Shown: positions 17,286 through 26,713 of the stretch, in pieces
Position numbering within the stretch: the first letter of the stretch is position 1
How the letters are laid out: each line of letters opens with the position of its first letter
DNA from: Actinomycetospora callitridis
Lineage (GTDB): Bacteria; Actinomycetota; Actinomycetes; Mycobacteriales; Pseudonocardiaceae
Direction: 5' to 3'
Assembly (NCBI RefSeq): GCF_028737265.1
Contig: NZ_JAQZAK010000003.1
Coordinates: forward strand, 124,001 to 188,000
Length of the DNA: 64,000 nt
Notes under the pieces: model-generated
The model's input: the letters and a program-made list of their open reading frames with translations, nothing else
Databases searched by the model: none
Told to the model about the DNA's origin: nothing
Position numbers and translations under genes: made by a program

Positions 17286-18287
17286 GTGGACGTCGACGCC
17301 TACGTGGCGGCCCATCGGCCCGACTGGGACCGCCTGGCGGCCCTGCTCGACCGGCGCCGCTGGACCGGCGACGAGGTCGACGAGGCCGTGGCGCTCTACG
17401 AGCGGACGGCCACCCACCTCTCGGTGGTGCGCTCGACGTCGCCCGACCCGGCGCTGGTGGCGCGGCTCTCGACGCTGGTCGCCCGCGCCCGCACGGCGAT
17501 CACCGGCTCGGCCGGCCCCTCGTGGCGCGACCTCACGCGGTTCGCCACCGTCGGCTTCGCGGTGGCGCTGGCGTCGTCCTGGCGCTGGTGGCTGACGACG
17601 CTGGCGGTCAGCTCGGTGGTGATGGTCGCCGTCGGGGTCTGGGTGGCCCGCTCCCCCGACGTCCAGGCGGCCCTGCTCCCGCCCGAGGAGACGCGGCGGC
17701 TGGTGGAGGAGGACTTCGCGTCCTACTACAGCTCCGACCCGGCGTCGTCGTTCGCGGCTCGGGTCTGGACCAACAACGCCTGGCTCGCGGCCGTCTGCCT
17801 GATCACCGGCGTGCTGATCCTGCCGGTGCTCTGGGTACTGCTGCAGAACGTCGTCAACGTCGGGCTCTCCGGCGGGATCCTCGCCGCCAACGGCCGGGCG
17901 GACCTGTTCTTCGGCCTGATCACCCCGCACGGCCTGCTGGAGCTCACGGCCCTGTTCGTCGCGGCGGGCGCCGGGCTGCGGTTGGGGTGGTCCTGGATCG
18001 ACCCGGGACCGCTGACGCGCTCGGAGTCCCTCGCCCGGCAGGGGCGCACCACCGCGGGGATGGCGCTCGGGGTCGCCGTGCTGCTGCTGATCTCCGGGGT
18101 GATCGAGGCGTTCGTGACGCCCTCGGGGCTGCCGACCGCCGCGCGGATCGGGATCGGGGTGCTCGCCGAGGCCGGGTTCGCGGCGTACGTCCTGTGGGGC
18201 GTGGTGCTGGTGCGCCGCCACGGCCCGTCCGCGCCCGCGCTGGCCGACCTCGCCACCGACCGCCGCGGTCACACGCTCCCGACATGA
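17286..18287 (+). CDS. Stage II sporulation protein M-like membrane protein
   Basis: A 333-residue protein with a cytosolic helical N-terminus (VDVDAYVAAHRPDWDRLAALL) and about six membrane segments. The family marks are FASYYSSDPASSFAARVWTNN (a central conserved loop), GLITPHGLLELTALFVAAGAG and SWIDPG. In firmicutes SpoIIM is part of the engulfment complex; in non-endospore-forming actinobacteria it travels with MoxR/DUF58 clusters and its role is unknown. GTG at 17286 has a GGAAGGA site. Its stop overlaps the AraC-type regulator start (ATGA). Confidence 0.88.
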   Translation: MDVDAYVAAHRPDWDRLAALLDRRRWTGDEVDEAVALYERTATHLSVVRSTSPDPALVARLSTLVARARTAITGSAGPSWRDLTRFATVGFAVALASSWRWWLTTLAVSSVVMVAVGVWVARSPDVQAALLPPEETRRLVEEDFASYYSSDPASSFAARVWTNNAWLAAVCLITGVLILPVLWVLLQNVVNVGLSGGILAANGRADLFFGLITPHGLLELTALFVAAGAGLRLGWSWIDPGPLTRSESLARQGRTTAGMALGVAVLLLISGVIEAFVTPSGLPTAARIGIGVLAEAGFAAYVLWGVVLVRRHGPSAPALADLATDRRGHTLPT

Positions 18288-18736
18288 ACACCGTCCCCGA
18301 GGACCTGCTCGTCGGGCTGCGTCGCGCGCGCGATCGCATCGACCGCGACTACGCGCAGCCCCTCGACCTCGACGCCCTGGCCGCGACGGCGGGCCTGTCG
18401 AAGTACCACTTCCTGCGCTGCTTCGCCCGCACCTACGCGCTCACGCCCCATGCGTACCTCACCGAGCGGCGCGTGGAGCGCGCGCAGGATCTCCTGCGCG
18501 CCACGAACCTCACCGTCACCGAGGTGTGTTGGCTCGTCGGCTACGAGTCGCTCGGGTCGTTCTCGACGCGGTTCCGCCGGCTCGTCGGCGCCAGCCCGTC
18601 GGAGTACCAGGCGCGGTGGGCGCGGACCGGCCCGCCGCGCATCCCGGGGTGCTTCGTGCTCATGCACGGGCTGAGCGACCGAGCAATCCGCGAGAAGCCG
18701 GTCGACGGGGCCACGCGAGGAGAATCCTCCGCATGA
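18284..18736 (+). CDS. AraC-family regulator, DNA-binding domain only
   Basis: A 150-residue protein consisting almost wholly of the two-helix-turn-helix AraC DNA-binding domain: LDALAATAGLSKYHFLRCFARTYALTPHAYL, then TEVCWLVGYESLGSFSTRFRRLVGASPSEYQ (about 28-115). It lacks a ligand-binding domain, as do MarA/SoxS-type regulators. The tail (PGCFVLMHGL) is short. ATGA overlaps on both sides join it to the SpoIIM-like gene and to the VOC protein. A one-component role controlling the VOC gene is inferred from the pairing. Confidence 0.85.
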   Translation: MNTVPEDLLVGLRRARDRIDRDYAQPLDLDALAATAGLSKYHFLRCFARTYALTPHAYLTERRVERAQDLLRATNLTVTEVCWLVGYESLGSFSTRFRRLVGASPSEYQARWARTGPPRIPGCFVLMHGLSDRAIREKPVDGATRGESSA

Positions 18737-19167
18737 TCACCAACGTCTCGCTCGTCACCGTCTACGTCACCGACCAGGACGAGGCCAAACGCTTCTACTG
18801 CGACGTCCTCGGCTTCGTCGAGGGCACCGACATCTCGATGGGCGAGGGCTTCCGCTGGGTGACGGTCGTGCACCCGGAGCAGCCCGAGCTGCAGGTGACG
18901 CTCATGGTGCCGGGCCCGCCCCTGACCGAGGAGATGGCCGGTGCCGTCCGCCGCGCGCTCGCGGCGGGGTCGATGGGCGGCATCGGCCTCTCGACCGACG
19001 ACTGCCGTGGCGAGCACGAGCGGCTGGCGAAGCTGGGCGTCGAGTTCGTCCAGGAGCCCGCCGAGCGCCCCTACGGCGTCGAGGCCGTGTTCCGCGACAG
19101 CTGCGGCAACTGGCTCGTCATGGTCGAGCCCAAGCCGTTCACCGGGGAGGACTTCCCGCACGCCTGA
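18733..19167 (+). CDS. VOC (glyoxalase/bleomycin-resistance fold) protein
   Basis: A 144-residue VOC protein. The sequence shows two beta-alpha-beta-beta-beta units: VTVYVTDQDEAKRFYCDVLGF in the first and STDDCRGEHERLAKLGVEF followed by FRDSCGNWLVMVEP in the second. The C-terminal Glu of the usual metal site lies in MVEP. It may bind or transform a small electrophile or antibiotic. The AraC-VOC gene pair is frequent in actinobacteria. Its stop abuts the convergent DUF58 stop. Confidence 0.87.
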   Translation: MITNVSLVTVYVTDQDEAKRFYCDVLGFVEGTDISMGEGFRWVTVVHPEQPELQVTLMVPGPPLTEEMAGAVRRALAAGSMGGIGLSTDDCRGEHERLAKLGVEFVQEPAERPYGVEAVFRDSCGNWLVMVEPKPFTGEDFPHA

Positions 19168-20475
19168 CTAGAGCCGCCCCGCCGCCTTGAGCGCGAGGTA
19201 GCGGTCGGCAACGGCAGGCGGCAGCTCCTCGGGCCCCGCGTCGACGACCTCGACGCCCCGGCGGCCGAGGCGCTCGGCGGTCCGGCGCCGGGCGGCGCGG
19301 GCGGTCTCGGCGGCCGCCGCCGTGTAGACGGCCTCGGCGTCCCCGCGCCCGGCGGCCATCGTCGCGAGCTCCGGGTCGTCGACGGCGGCGAGCAGCACGG
19401 TGTGCCGGCGCAGCAGGCTCCCGAGCACCGGGTCGAGGCCCTCGGCCACGGCCGCCTCGTCGAGACCCGTGACGAGCACGACGAGGCTGCGCTGTCCGGC
19501 GCGGGCGAGGACGGACGCGGCGAGCAGACGCATGTCGGTCTCGACCAGCCGCGGCTCCAGCGGCGCCATGGCCGTCACGAGCGCCGGCAGCAGATCGCCC
19601 GCCGTCGCCCCGAGCACCGAGGCCCGGACCTCGCGGTCGAGCGCGAGGAGGTCGACACGATCGCCCCCGCGGGAGGCCAGCGCGGCGAGCAGGAGCGCGG
19701 TGTCCAGGGCGGCGTCGAGCCGCGGGGCATCGCCGACCCGGCCCGCGGAGCTGCGGCCGGTGTCGAGCACGACGAGGACGTGGCGGTCCCGCTCGGGGCG
19801 CCAGGTGCGCACGACGAGCTCGGTGGAGCGCGCCGAGGCCCGCCAGTCGAGCGAGCGGACGTCGTCGCCCGCGACGTACTCGCGCAGCGAGTCGAACTCG
19901 GTGCCCTGGCCCCGCACCTGGATCGCGCGGCGGCCGTCGAGCTCGCGCATCCGCGCCAGCCGGGAGGGCAGGTGGCGCCGGGACCCGAACGGCGGGAGCA
20001 CCCGCACGCGGGCCGGGACGGCACGCCCGCCCTGGCGCGCGGCGAGCCCGAGGGGACCCAGCGAGCGGACGGTGACCCGGACCGCGTCCCTATCGCCGCG
20101 GCGGGTCGGGGTGAGCGTGGTGACCACCCGGCGCCGCTCCCCCGCCGGCACGACGAGCCGGTGCCGCGCGGGCAGCGCGCCCGCGGAGGGCTCCCAGGCG
20201 TCGCGCAGCACGAGATTCGCCCGGCGGCGGCCGGGGTTGGCCACCCGCAGCGCGACCTCGAGCGAGGTCCCGAGACGCAGGGTCGTCGCGCGGGCGGGGT
20301 CCTGCTCGCGGTCGAGGTGCAGGCTCCCGACGGGGACCGCCGCCAGCGCGTCCACGACCGCGAGCAGCGCGAGCGCCCCGGACACGACCAGGACCCCGAG
20401 CAGCGACGGGACGAGCAGCCCCACGACCAGCGCGCCGAGGGCCACCAGCAGGGCGAGACGCCCGGTGACGGCCAT
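19168..20475 (-). CDS. DUF58 protein of the first MoxR cluster
   Basis: A 435-residue protein with two N-terminal membrane helices (about 5-45) and a DUF58 core. The signature GTEFDSLREYVAGDDVRSLDWRAS lies near residue 195, followed by a VWA-like segment with VLVVLDTGRSS, which retains part of a MIDAS site. DUF58 proteins pair with MoxR ATPases as assembly or maturation factors for envelope proteins. The start lies 24 bases after the MoxR stop, so both share an operon with the DUF4350 and DUF4129 genes upstream. Confidence 0.88.
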   Translation of the reverse strand: MAVTGRLALLVALGALVVGLLVPSLLGVLVVSGALALLAVVDALAAVPVGSLHLDREQDPARATTLRLGTSLEVALRVANPGRRRANLVLRDAWEPSAGALPARHRLVVPAGERRRVVTTLTPTRRGDRDAVRVTVRSLGPLGLAARQGGRAVPARVRVLPPFGSRRHLPSRLARMRELDGRRAIQVRGQGTEFDSLREYVAGDDVRSLDWRASARSTELVVRTWRPERDRHVLVVLDTGRSSAGRVGDAPRLDAALDTALLLAALASRGGDRVDLLALDREVRASVLGATAGDLLPALVTAMAPLEPRLVETDMRLLAASVLARAGQRSLVVLVTGLDEAAVAEGLDPVLGSLLRRHTVLLAAVDDPELATMAAGRGDAEAVYTAAAAETARAARRRTAERLGRRGVEVVDAGPEELPPAVADRYLALKAAGRL

Positions 20476-20499
20476 GTCGTCAGCCCACCCGCCCCGGGC

Positions 20500-21474
<975 letters not shown>

Positions 21475-21486
21475 ACCTCCATCCGA

Positions 21487-22719
21487 TCACGCCCGCGGTG
21501 CGGGGCCGCCGGGGGTCGCACCGGAGGCGTCGCGGACGGCGGAGCGGAGGCGGTCGAGCTCGCCGGCGAGCGTCACCAGCGCGGCGTCGTCGGACGGGGG
21601 CGGCCCGGCCAGGAGGGCACCCACCGCCCCGGCCGGCCACCCGGTCCGGCCGGTGGCCGCGTCGACGACGGCGCCGTCCCCGGCACCCCGCGGGACGCCG
21701 AGACGCCCGGCGAGGTCACGGCGCGCATCGGCGCGCAGGGCGGCCGCGGCGCGGTCGCGCGCCCCGGCGCGGCGGTAGAGCCGGGCCCGTCCCCGCACGG
21801 TCTCGCCGGCGGGGACGACCACCGGCAGGTCCTCGGTGACCACGCGCCCGAGGCGCCGCCCCCGCCACAGCGCGATCGCCAGCCCGGCCACGAGCAGCTG
21901 CACCGAACCCCACACCCAGCCCGGCGGCAGGAGCTCGGAGGTGCCGCGCTCCTGGCCGGGCTCGGCCGGGGGCGGCACCGGCAGGTACCAGAGCAGGTCG
22001 GGGTGGGCGCCGAGGACGTCCATCGCGAGGGCGGCGTTCCCGCGCTCGTCGAGGACGTCGTTGGTGAACGGGGCCGCGTCCCCGACGACGGTGACCGTGC
22101 GCCCGCGGTCCCGGACCTCGACCAGCGACACCGCGCCGCTCGGGGTGCCCGTCGGGTAGCAGCGCGCCGCGGCCGGGTCGGCGGTGGAGTACGCGGCGCC
22201 GGCGAGGTCGACCGGTCCGGCGAGCACCGCGGCGCGCAGCCCGCACGCCGGCCCGGTGGGCTCGGGCAGCTCGACCGGCTCGGGGCGCACCCCCGGGGCC
22301 AGCGCGGTGAGGGTGCGCTCATCAGGGCGCAGGAGCACGAGGTCGGCCCGGGACGCGGCGAGGGCGTCGCGCTGGCGCGTGCTGAGCTGCGCGGGCAGGG
22401 CGACGAGCACGGTGCGTCCGGCGCCTGCGGTCGCGGCGTCGAGGTCGCTGACGGTCTCGACCCGCACGCCCTGGGCCTCGAGCAGCGTGGCGAGCGCCCG
22501 CGTGCCGTCGGGCGAGGCGGCCTCCGGGTCCAGCTCCCCGGTGCGCGGCGCGGCGCCGAGCACGGCGATGACCAGCGCGGCGAGCAGCACGAGGCCGACG
22601 ACGAGCACGGGGCCGCGCCAGCGCCGTCGCGCGGGGGTCGCTTCGGTGGTAGGGGCCTCGGTCGTGGCAGCGAACGGCCCGTTCGCTGCTTCTACGCGCG
22701 CGGACTCCCCGTTGATCAT
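21487..22719 (-). CDS. DUF4350 membrane protein
   Basis: A 410-residue protein with one N-terminal helix (about 37-57), an external domain (about 60-280) and a second helix near 288-308, then a basic cytosolic tail. The external part shows the DUF4350 pattern DGTRALATLLEAQGVRVETV, DLVLLRPDE and VVGDAAPFTND. The family occurs with MoxR/DUF58/DUF4129. The ATG overlaps the DUF4129 stop (ATGA). A perfect 23-bp palindrome lies in its early codons (22667-22689). Confidence 0.82.
   Translation of the reverse strand: MINGESARVEAANGPFAATTEAPTTEATPARRRWRGPVLVVGLVLLAALVIAVLGAAPRTGELDPEAASPDGTRALATLLEAQGVRVETVSDLDAATAGAGRTVLVALPAQLSTRQRDALAASRADLVLLRPDERTLTALAPGVRPEPVELPEPTGPACGLRAAVLAGPVDLAGAAYSTADPAAARCYPTGTPSGAVSLVEVRDRGRTVTVVGDAAPFTNDVLDERGNAALAMDVLGAHPDLLWYLPVPPPAEPGQERGTSELLPPGWVWGSVQLLVAGLAIALWRGRRLGRVVTEDLPVVVPAGETVRGRARLYRRAGARDRAAAALRADARRDLAGRLGVPRGAGDGAVVDAATGRTGWPAGAVGALLAGPPPSDDAALVTLAGELDRLRSAVRDASGATPGGPAPRA
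22667..22689. repeat. 23-bp perfect palindrome inside the DUF4350 CDS
   Basis: The arms GCAGCGAACGG and CCGTTCGCTGC flank one base. It falls 30-52 bases after the DUF4350 start and so can fold in the mRNA shortly after the DUF4129 stop. Confidence 0.7.
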
Positions 22720-23378
22720 GCGATTCCGACCGCGCGCGTGGTGGCCACCGCGTCGTCGGCGGCCCGCATCCGCTCGGCGGCGTCGGCGTCGGCGGGGCGT
22801 CCGCCGTACACCGTCTCGTCGAAGCGCCGCGCCGCGTCCTGCAGGGCGCCGGCCGCGGCGGGCAGCGCCCGGCCGCCCTCGCGGGCCGCGTCGCCGGCGG
22901 TGCGCCCGCGGCGGGGCTCGAGCAGCGTGCGCTCCTCGAGCGACCGGACGATGGCGCGCATCCGCTCGCGCACCGCGTCGTCGTACCGCCCGGCCGCGGC
23001 GTGCTCCGCGGCGAGACGCCGGTGCTCGGCGGCGGTGCGGTCGGTGGCGCCGAGCACGGCGCCGGGCACGGCCGTGGTGCGGGCGAGCGGACCGAAGCGT
23101 CGCCGCACCAGGATCACCACGACCACCAGCAGCACGACGATCACCAGCAGCCCCCACCCGCCGCCGGGCGACACGCCGGACGCCGCGCGCAGCAGGTCCT
23201 CGATCCGCCGCGCCAGCCACTGCAGGGCCGCCGACAGCGGGTCGGGGGCGGCGTCGGAGTAGATCGGCCGCGCGAGCTCCTCACGGGCGAGCTCCCGGGC
23301 GGGGTCGGCGCCGAGGTCGATCGGTACCGCGTGCGGGGCGGGACTCCCGGGCGGGACCACCGGGACCACCGGGACCAT
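22716..23378 (-). CDS. DUF4129 membrane protein
   Basis: A 220-residue protein with one strong membrane helix (GLLVIVVLLVVVVILVRRR, near 75-95) and a cytosolic C-terminal DUF4129 region (about 125-200): AGRYDDAVRERMRAIVRSLEERTLLEPRRGRT and ARRFDETVYGGRPA. Some family members are fused to transglutaminases or act with DUF58/MoxR; the function is not known. The start ATG shares one base with the stop of the preceding gene (TGATG). Confidence 0.82.
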   Translation of the reverse strand: MVPVVPVVPPGSPAPHAVPIDLGADPARELAREELARPIYSDAAPDPLSAALQWLARRIEDLLRAASGVSPGGGWGLLVIVVLLVVVVILVRRRFGPLARTTAVPGAVLGATDRTAAEHRRLAAEHAAAGRYDDAVRERMRAIVRSLEERTLLEPRRGRTAGDAAREGGRALPAAAGALQDAARRFDETVYGGRPADADAAERMRAADDAVATTRAVGIA

Positions 23379-24844
23379 CAGCGTCCGCCGCCCCCGCCCA
23401 CCGCGGCCCGCTGCAGCTCGATGTCGAAGCCCTCCCGGCGCATGCGCTGGTCGACGTAGAGCAGGCCGCTGACGCCTGCCTGGAAGGGCGTCGTGAGGGT
23501 GGTGGCGATGATCGCGCCGATCGCGCTGATCAGCAGGACCGGGAGCGAGGTGATGGCCGCCGGGTCCCCGTTCGCGGTGGCGACGCCGAGCGCGGTGCCG
23601 ATGAACTGGAACGGCAGCGCGATCACCGCCGCGATCACCGCGGCGATGATGCCGCCGAGGAGCTGGATGCCGAACACCGGCCAGAACCGGCCGGTGACGA
23701 GGAACCACGAGCGCCGCAGCGCTTCGGTGACCCCCACGCCCTCGAGGACGTAGGCGGGCGTGGCCAGCGACCAGGACACCGAGAGCCACACGACGACCAC
23801 GATCGCCGCGAGCACGCCGATCCCGATCACCACGCCGCCCAGCACCCCGTCGACGGCCAGCAGCAGCAGGCCCGGCACCGCGCCGACGACGAGGATCCCG
23901 AGGGCGATGAGCGCGACGAGCACCGCGACCCCGAGCACGCCCGGGACGCGCGGGCGGGCCGCACGCCAGACCTCGCCGGGGTCGACGGGCGCGCCGAGCA
24001 CCGAGCGGCTGATGACCACCATGAGCACGCCCGTGAGCACGGCCGTCGCGACGAGCGTGATGATCGCGCCGACGAACCCGGTGACGCCCGCGCCGGCCAC
24101 CAGACCGGTGACCTGCGAGAGGTCCGGCGACCCGCCCAGCCCCTCGGCCGACGACGTCACCACCAGCTGCAGCACCACCTGGACGATCTGGCTGATCACC
24201 GCGACGATCGCGGACGCGCCGAGCACCACCCGCGGGTGCGCGCGGATGTAGCCGAGCGCCCCGTCGAGGACCTCGCCGAGGCCGAGCGGGCGCAGCGGGA
24301 CGATGCCGGGCTTGGGGGCCTGCCCGAAGCCGGGACCGAAGCCCGGGCCGGAACCGCCTCCGAAACCGGCGGGTCCGGCGGGGCTGCCGTAGCCGGGGCC
24401 GGGGCCGGGGCCGGGGCCGCCGGGAGCCTGGCCGCCGTAGCCCTGGCCCCCGTAGCCGGGGCCGCCGGGAGCCTGGCCGCCGTAGCCCTGGCCCCCGTAG
24501 CCGGGGCCGCCGGGAGCCTGGCCGCCGTAGCCCTGGCCCCCGTACCCCTGGCTCCCGTAGCCCGGGTTGCCGTACCCCTGGCTCCCGGAGGCGCCGTAGC
24601 CCGGGGGCTGGGCGCCGGACCCGTAGCCCGAGGAGCCCAGGCCCGACGCGCCCTCGGCCGGGGACGCGAAGCCCGACGAGGGAGGTGACGACGCGCCGGT
24701 GCCCCCCGAGCCGCCCTCCGACGGGTCCCAGGCCGGGACCGAGGTGTCCGGAGCGGGCGTACCGCGCGGCGGGGTCGGTTCGTCGGCGCGGGCCTCCCGT
24801 GGCTCGTCGTTCTCGTCGGACGAGGGACCACTCACCTCGGGCAC
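23378..24844 (-). CDS. Multi-pass membrane protein with Gly/Tyr/Gln-rich N-terminal tail
   Basis: A 488-residue protein. Residues 1-175 are low-complexity and cytosolic by prediction, rich in Gly, Tyr, Gln and Pro, with three tandem 15-residue units GYGGQGYGGQAPGGP at 100-144. Residues 200-470 form about six to eight hydrophobic segments around LRPLGLGEVLDGALGYIRAHP, which resembles the glycerophosphodiester-phosphodiesterase membrane domain (DUF7544-like) proteins. GTG at 24844 has a GGAGGGAGA site. It is the first gene of the five-gene MoxR operon. Such tails may promote self-association; that is inference. Confidence 0.78.
   Translation of the reverse strand: MPEVSGPSSDENDEPREARADEPTPPRGTPAPDTSVPAWDPSEGGSGGTGASSPPSSGFASPAEGASGLGSSGYGSGAQPPGYGASGSQGYGNPGYGSQGYGGQGYGGQAPGGPGYGGQGYGGQAPGGPGYGGQGYGGQAPGGPGPGPGPGYGSPAGPAGFGGGSGPGFGPGFGQAPKPGIVPLRPLGLGEVLDGALGYIRAHPRVVLGASAIVAVISQIVQVVLQLVVTSSAEGLGGSPDLSQVTGLVAGAGVTGFVGAIITLVATAVLTGVLMVVISRSVLGAPVDPGEVWRAARPRVPGVLGVAVLVALIALGILVVGAVPGLLLLAVDGVLGGVVIGIGVLAAIVVVVWLSVSWSLATPAYVLEGVGVTEALRRSWFLVTGRFWPVFGIQLLGGIIAAVIAAVIALPFQFIGTALGVATANGDPAAITSLPVLLISAIGAIIATTLTTPFQAGVSGLLYVDQRMRREGFDIELQRAAVGGGGGR
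24413..24547. repeat. 45-bp tandem repeat, three in-frame copies
   Basis: Three consecutive 45-bp units encode GYGGQGYGGQAPGGP and are nearly identical at the DNA level, so the copies are recent or kept homogeneous. Copy-number variation between strains is likely. Confidence 0.85.
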
Positions 24845-24956
24845 TCTCCCTCCGCGCCGGCGCGTCCGGCACCGGACCGATGACGCGGCGATCGTGCCAC
24901 GCCGGTGCGACCGGCACGCGCGGATCGCCGTCGCGCCGTCTGCCACGATCCCCCGC

Positions 24957-25547
24957 GTGGCCCTGCACTCCGCGTTGTGGCGACGCCTCGACGTCGCCGA
25001 CGGACTGGCGCACGGCGCCGTGTCCGACTTCGCCCCCGATCACGAGCACCCCGACGGTGCGCACCTCCTCGACGGGTCCGCCGTCGTCCGCGACGACAAC
25101 GGGGCCTGGTCGCTGCGGTTCTCCGTGGTCGCCGACCGGGCGTGGCTGACCCGCACGGTCTTCGTCGAGGTGCTCGCCGACGACGGGCTCGAACGGGTGA
25201 CGCTGTCGGTCGACGCGCTCGGGGACTGGACCCTCGACGGGCGGCCCTGGCCGGAGCTGCGCGGGTGCACCGACGTCGACGTCTCCGCGACGCCGCTCAC
25301 CAACGCGTTGCCGGTGCGGCGGCTCGACCTGCCGATCGGCGGCGAGGCGGCGGTGGACGTGGCGTGGCTCGACGTCCCGTCGCTGGCCGTGCACCGCGTG
25401 CGGCAGGTCTACCGTCGCGGCCCGGACGACGCCCGGGGCCTCGCGACCTACACCTACGCCGACCCCACCTACGGCGAGTTCGCGGTGACCGTCGACCCCG
25501 TCGGCCTCGTCGTCGCCTATCAGGGGCTGTTCACACGCATCGGCTGA
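24957..25547 (+). CDS. Putative glycolipid-binding protein (PF06475 family)
   Basis: A 196-residue soluble protein without signal peptide. Its beta-rich sequence and the marks SLRFSVVADRAWLTRTVFVEV, WTLDGRPWPELRGCTDVDVSATPLTNALPVRRL and YADPTYGEFAVTVDPVGLVVAY match the putative glycolipid-binding family. The GTG start lies about ten bases after a CACGAT stretch, and no Shine-Dalgarno is evident, so a leaderless message is possible. It is divergent from the Gly/Tyr-rich membrane protein. Confidence 0.8.
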   Translation: MALHSALWRRLDVADGLAHGAVSDFAPDHEHPDGAHLLDGSAVVRDDNGAWSLRFSVVADRAWLTRTVFVEVLADDGLERVTLSVDALGDWTLDGRPWPELRGCTDVDVSATPLTNALPVRRLDLPIGGEAAVDVAWLDVPSLAVHRVRQVYRRGPDDARGLATYTYADPTYGEFAVTVDPVGLVVAYQGLFTRIG

Positions 25548-25548
25548 G

Positions 25549-25554
25549 TAGGCT
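25549..25554 (+). promoter_or_regulatory. Candidate -10 element (TAGGCT)
   Basis: TAGGCT overlaps the end of the glycolipid-binding gene and lies 43 bases before the VTT-protein start. The same hexamer occurs before acnA, the esterase and the DUF574 gene. Confidence 0.35.
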
Positions 25555-25596
25555 CGCGTCCGTTCGGCACCCGACGCTGCGGTGGAGGCGGAATCC

Positions 25597-26262
25597 GTGC
25601 GCCTCCCGTCGCTGACCTCCGGTCGCGCCCGCTGGGTCGTGCTCGCGGTGGTGCTGCTCGCCGCGGTCGTCCTCGCCCTCCTGGTGCCGCTGCCGACGGC
25701 GCTGGAGCTGCGCGACCGGGTGCGGGACCTCGGCGCCTGGGCGCCGGTGACGTTCCTGCTCGCGCACGCGCTCGTCACGACCACGCCGATCCCGCGCACC
25801 GCGTTCTCGCTGGCCGCGGGCCTGCTGTTCGGGCCGTGGCTGGCGCTCGCGCTGTGCCTGGTGGCGAGCACGGCATCGGCGGCCGCGGGGTTCGGGATCT
25901 CCCGGCGCCTCGGCGGGCGTGCGCTCCGCCGGCTCGGACCGGGCCGGGTGCGCATGCTCGAGGCCCGCCTGTCGTCGCGCGGGCTGCTGTCGGTGCTGTC
26001 GGCGCGGCTGGTGCCGATGATCCCGTTCGCGCCGCTGAACTACACGTTCGGGGTGACGAGCGTGCGCTGGCGCCACTACCTCGGCGGCACCGCGCTCGGG
26101 CTGGTGCCCGGCACCACGGCCGTCGTGCTGCTGGGCGACGCGGTGACCGGGACGCTCTCGCCGACCCTGGTCGTGATCTTCGTCGTCAGCGGGGCGATCG
26201 GGCTCGCCGGCGTCGCCCTGTGTGCGCGCCCGACCGGGGAGACCTCCGAAGGACCGGAGTGA
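25597..26262 (+). CDS. VTT-domain (TVP38/TMEM64, DedA-like) membrane protein
   Basis: A 221-residue membrane protein with five to six helices. The VTT core is seen in LVTTTPIPRTAFSLAAGLLFGPW, then GFGISRRLGGRALRRLGPGR, SARLVPMIPFAPLNYTFGVTSVRWRHYLGGTALGLVPGT. DedA/VTT proteins are membrane lipid scramblases or flippases. GTG at 25597 has a GGTGGAGG site nine bases upstream; GTG at 25582 is the alternative. It converges on a lipoprotein gene. Confidence 0.85.
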   Translation: MRLPSLTSGRARWVVLAVVLLAAVVLALLVPLPTALELRDRVRDLGAWAPVTFLLAHALVTTTPIPRTAFSLAAGLLFGPWLALALCLVASTASAAAGFGISRRLGGRALRRLGPGRVRMLEARLSSRGLLSVLSARLVPMIPFAPLNYTFGVTSVRWRHYLGGTALGLVPGTTAVVLLGDAVTGTLSPTLVVIFVVSGAIGLAGVALCARPTGETSEGPE

Positions 26263-26265
26263 CCG

Positions 26266-26586
26266 TCAGCTGCCGGGCGGCGGGGCCGGCGCGCCGGTGG
26301 GCTCCGGCTCGCTGCCGCTGGTGCGCGGCCCCTCGGTGGGCGCCGGACCCTCGGGCGGGCGCGGCTCGTCCGCGGGGGCGGGCGGGGCCACCGGGTCGGG
26401 CGTGATGACGCCGGGCTGCGGCGCCGGGCCGGGCGGCGGGAAGCCCTCGGTGGAGAACTGGTCCGGGTTCGACGGCGATCCGGGGGCCGGCTCGGCCGGG
26501 AAGACGCAGGCGCTCAGGCTGATGCCCCCGGCGAGCAGTACGGCCGCCAGGGCCGCGGTGCGCCCGGCCGTCCGTCGGTTCGGCAC
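26266..26586 (-). CDS. Small proline-rich lipoprotein
   Basis: A 106-residue protein with an N-terminal signal and lipobox (ISLSAC, Cys near 27). The mature part is almost wholly Pro/Glu/Gly/Ser low complexity with no fold visible. A strong GGGAGGGAA site precedes the GTG start. Probably a surface lipoprotein or spacer; no function can be given. It lies downstream of the desaturase-like gene but is separated from it by a hairpin terminator. Confidence 0.65.
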   Translation of the reverse strand: MPNRRTAGRTAALAAVLLAGGISLSACVFPAEPAPGSPSNPDQFSTEGFPPPGPAPQPGVITPDPVAPPAPADEPRPPEGPAPTEGPRTSGSEPEPTGAPAPPPGS

Positions 26587-26671
26587 TCGGTTCCCTCCCA
26601 GGTCGTCGCGCCGGTCTCCCCGGCGGCGCGCAGACGGTATCGCGTCCCGTCCCCACCTGCCGTGCACCCCA

Positions 26672-26713
26672 CGTGCGTGATCTTCACTGCTATCACCGAG
26701 AAGATCACGCACG
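26672..26713. terminator. Perfect 14-bp-stem hairpin at the desaturase-like gene end
   Basis: The arms CGTGCGTGATCTTC and GAAGATCACGCACG flank a 14-base loop. The TGA of the oxidoreductase (26705-26707) is inside the distal arm, so transcription would end directly at the stop codon. Confidence 0.75.

Noticed and set aside
24413..24547. Possible CRISPR-like array
   Set aside because: The units are contiguous, in frame and coding, with no spacers.
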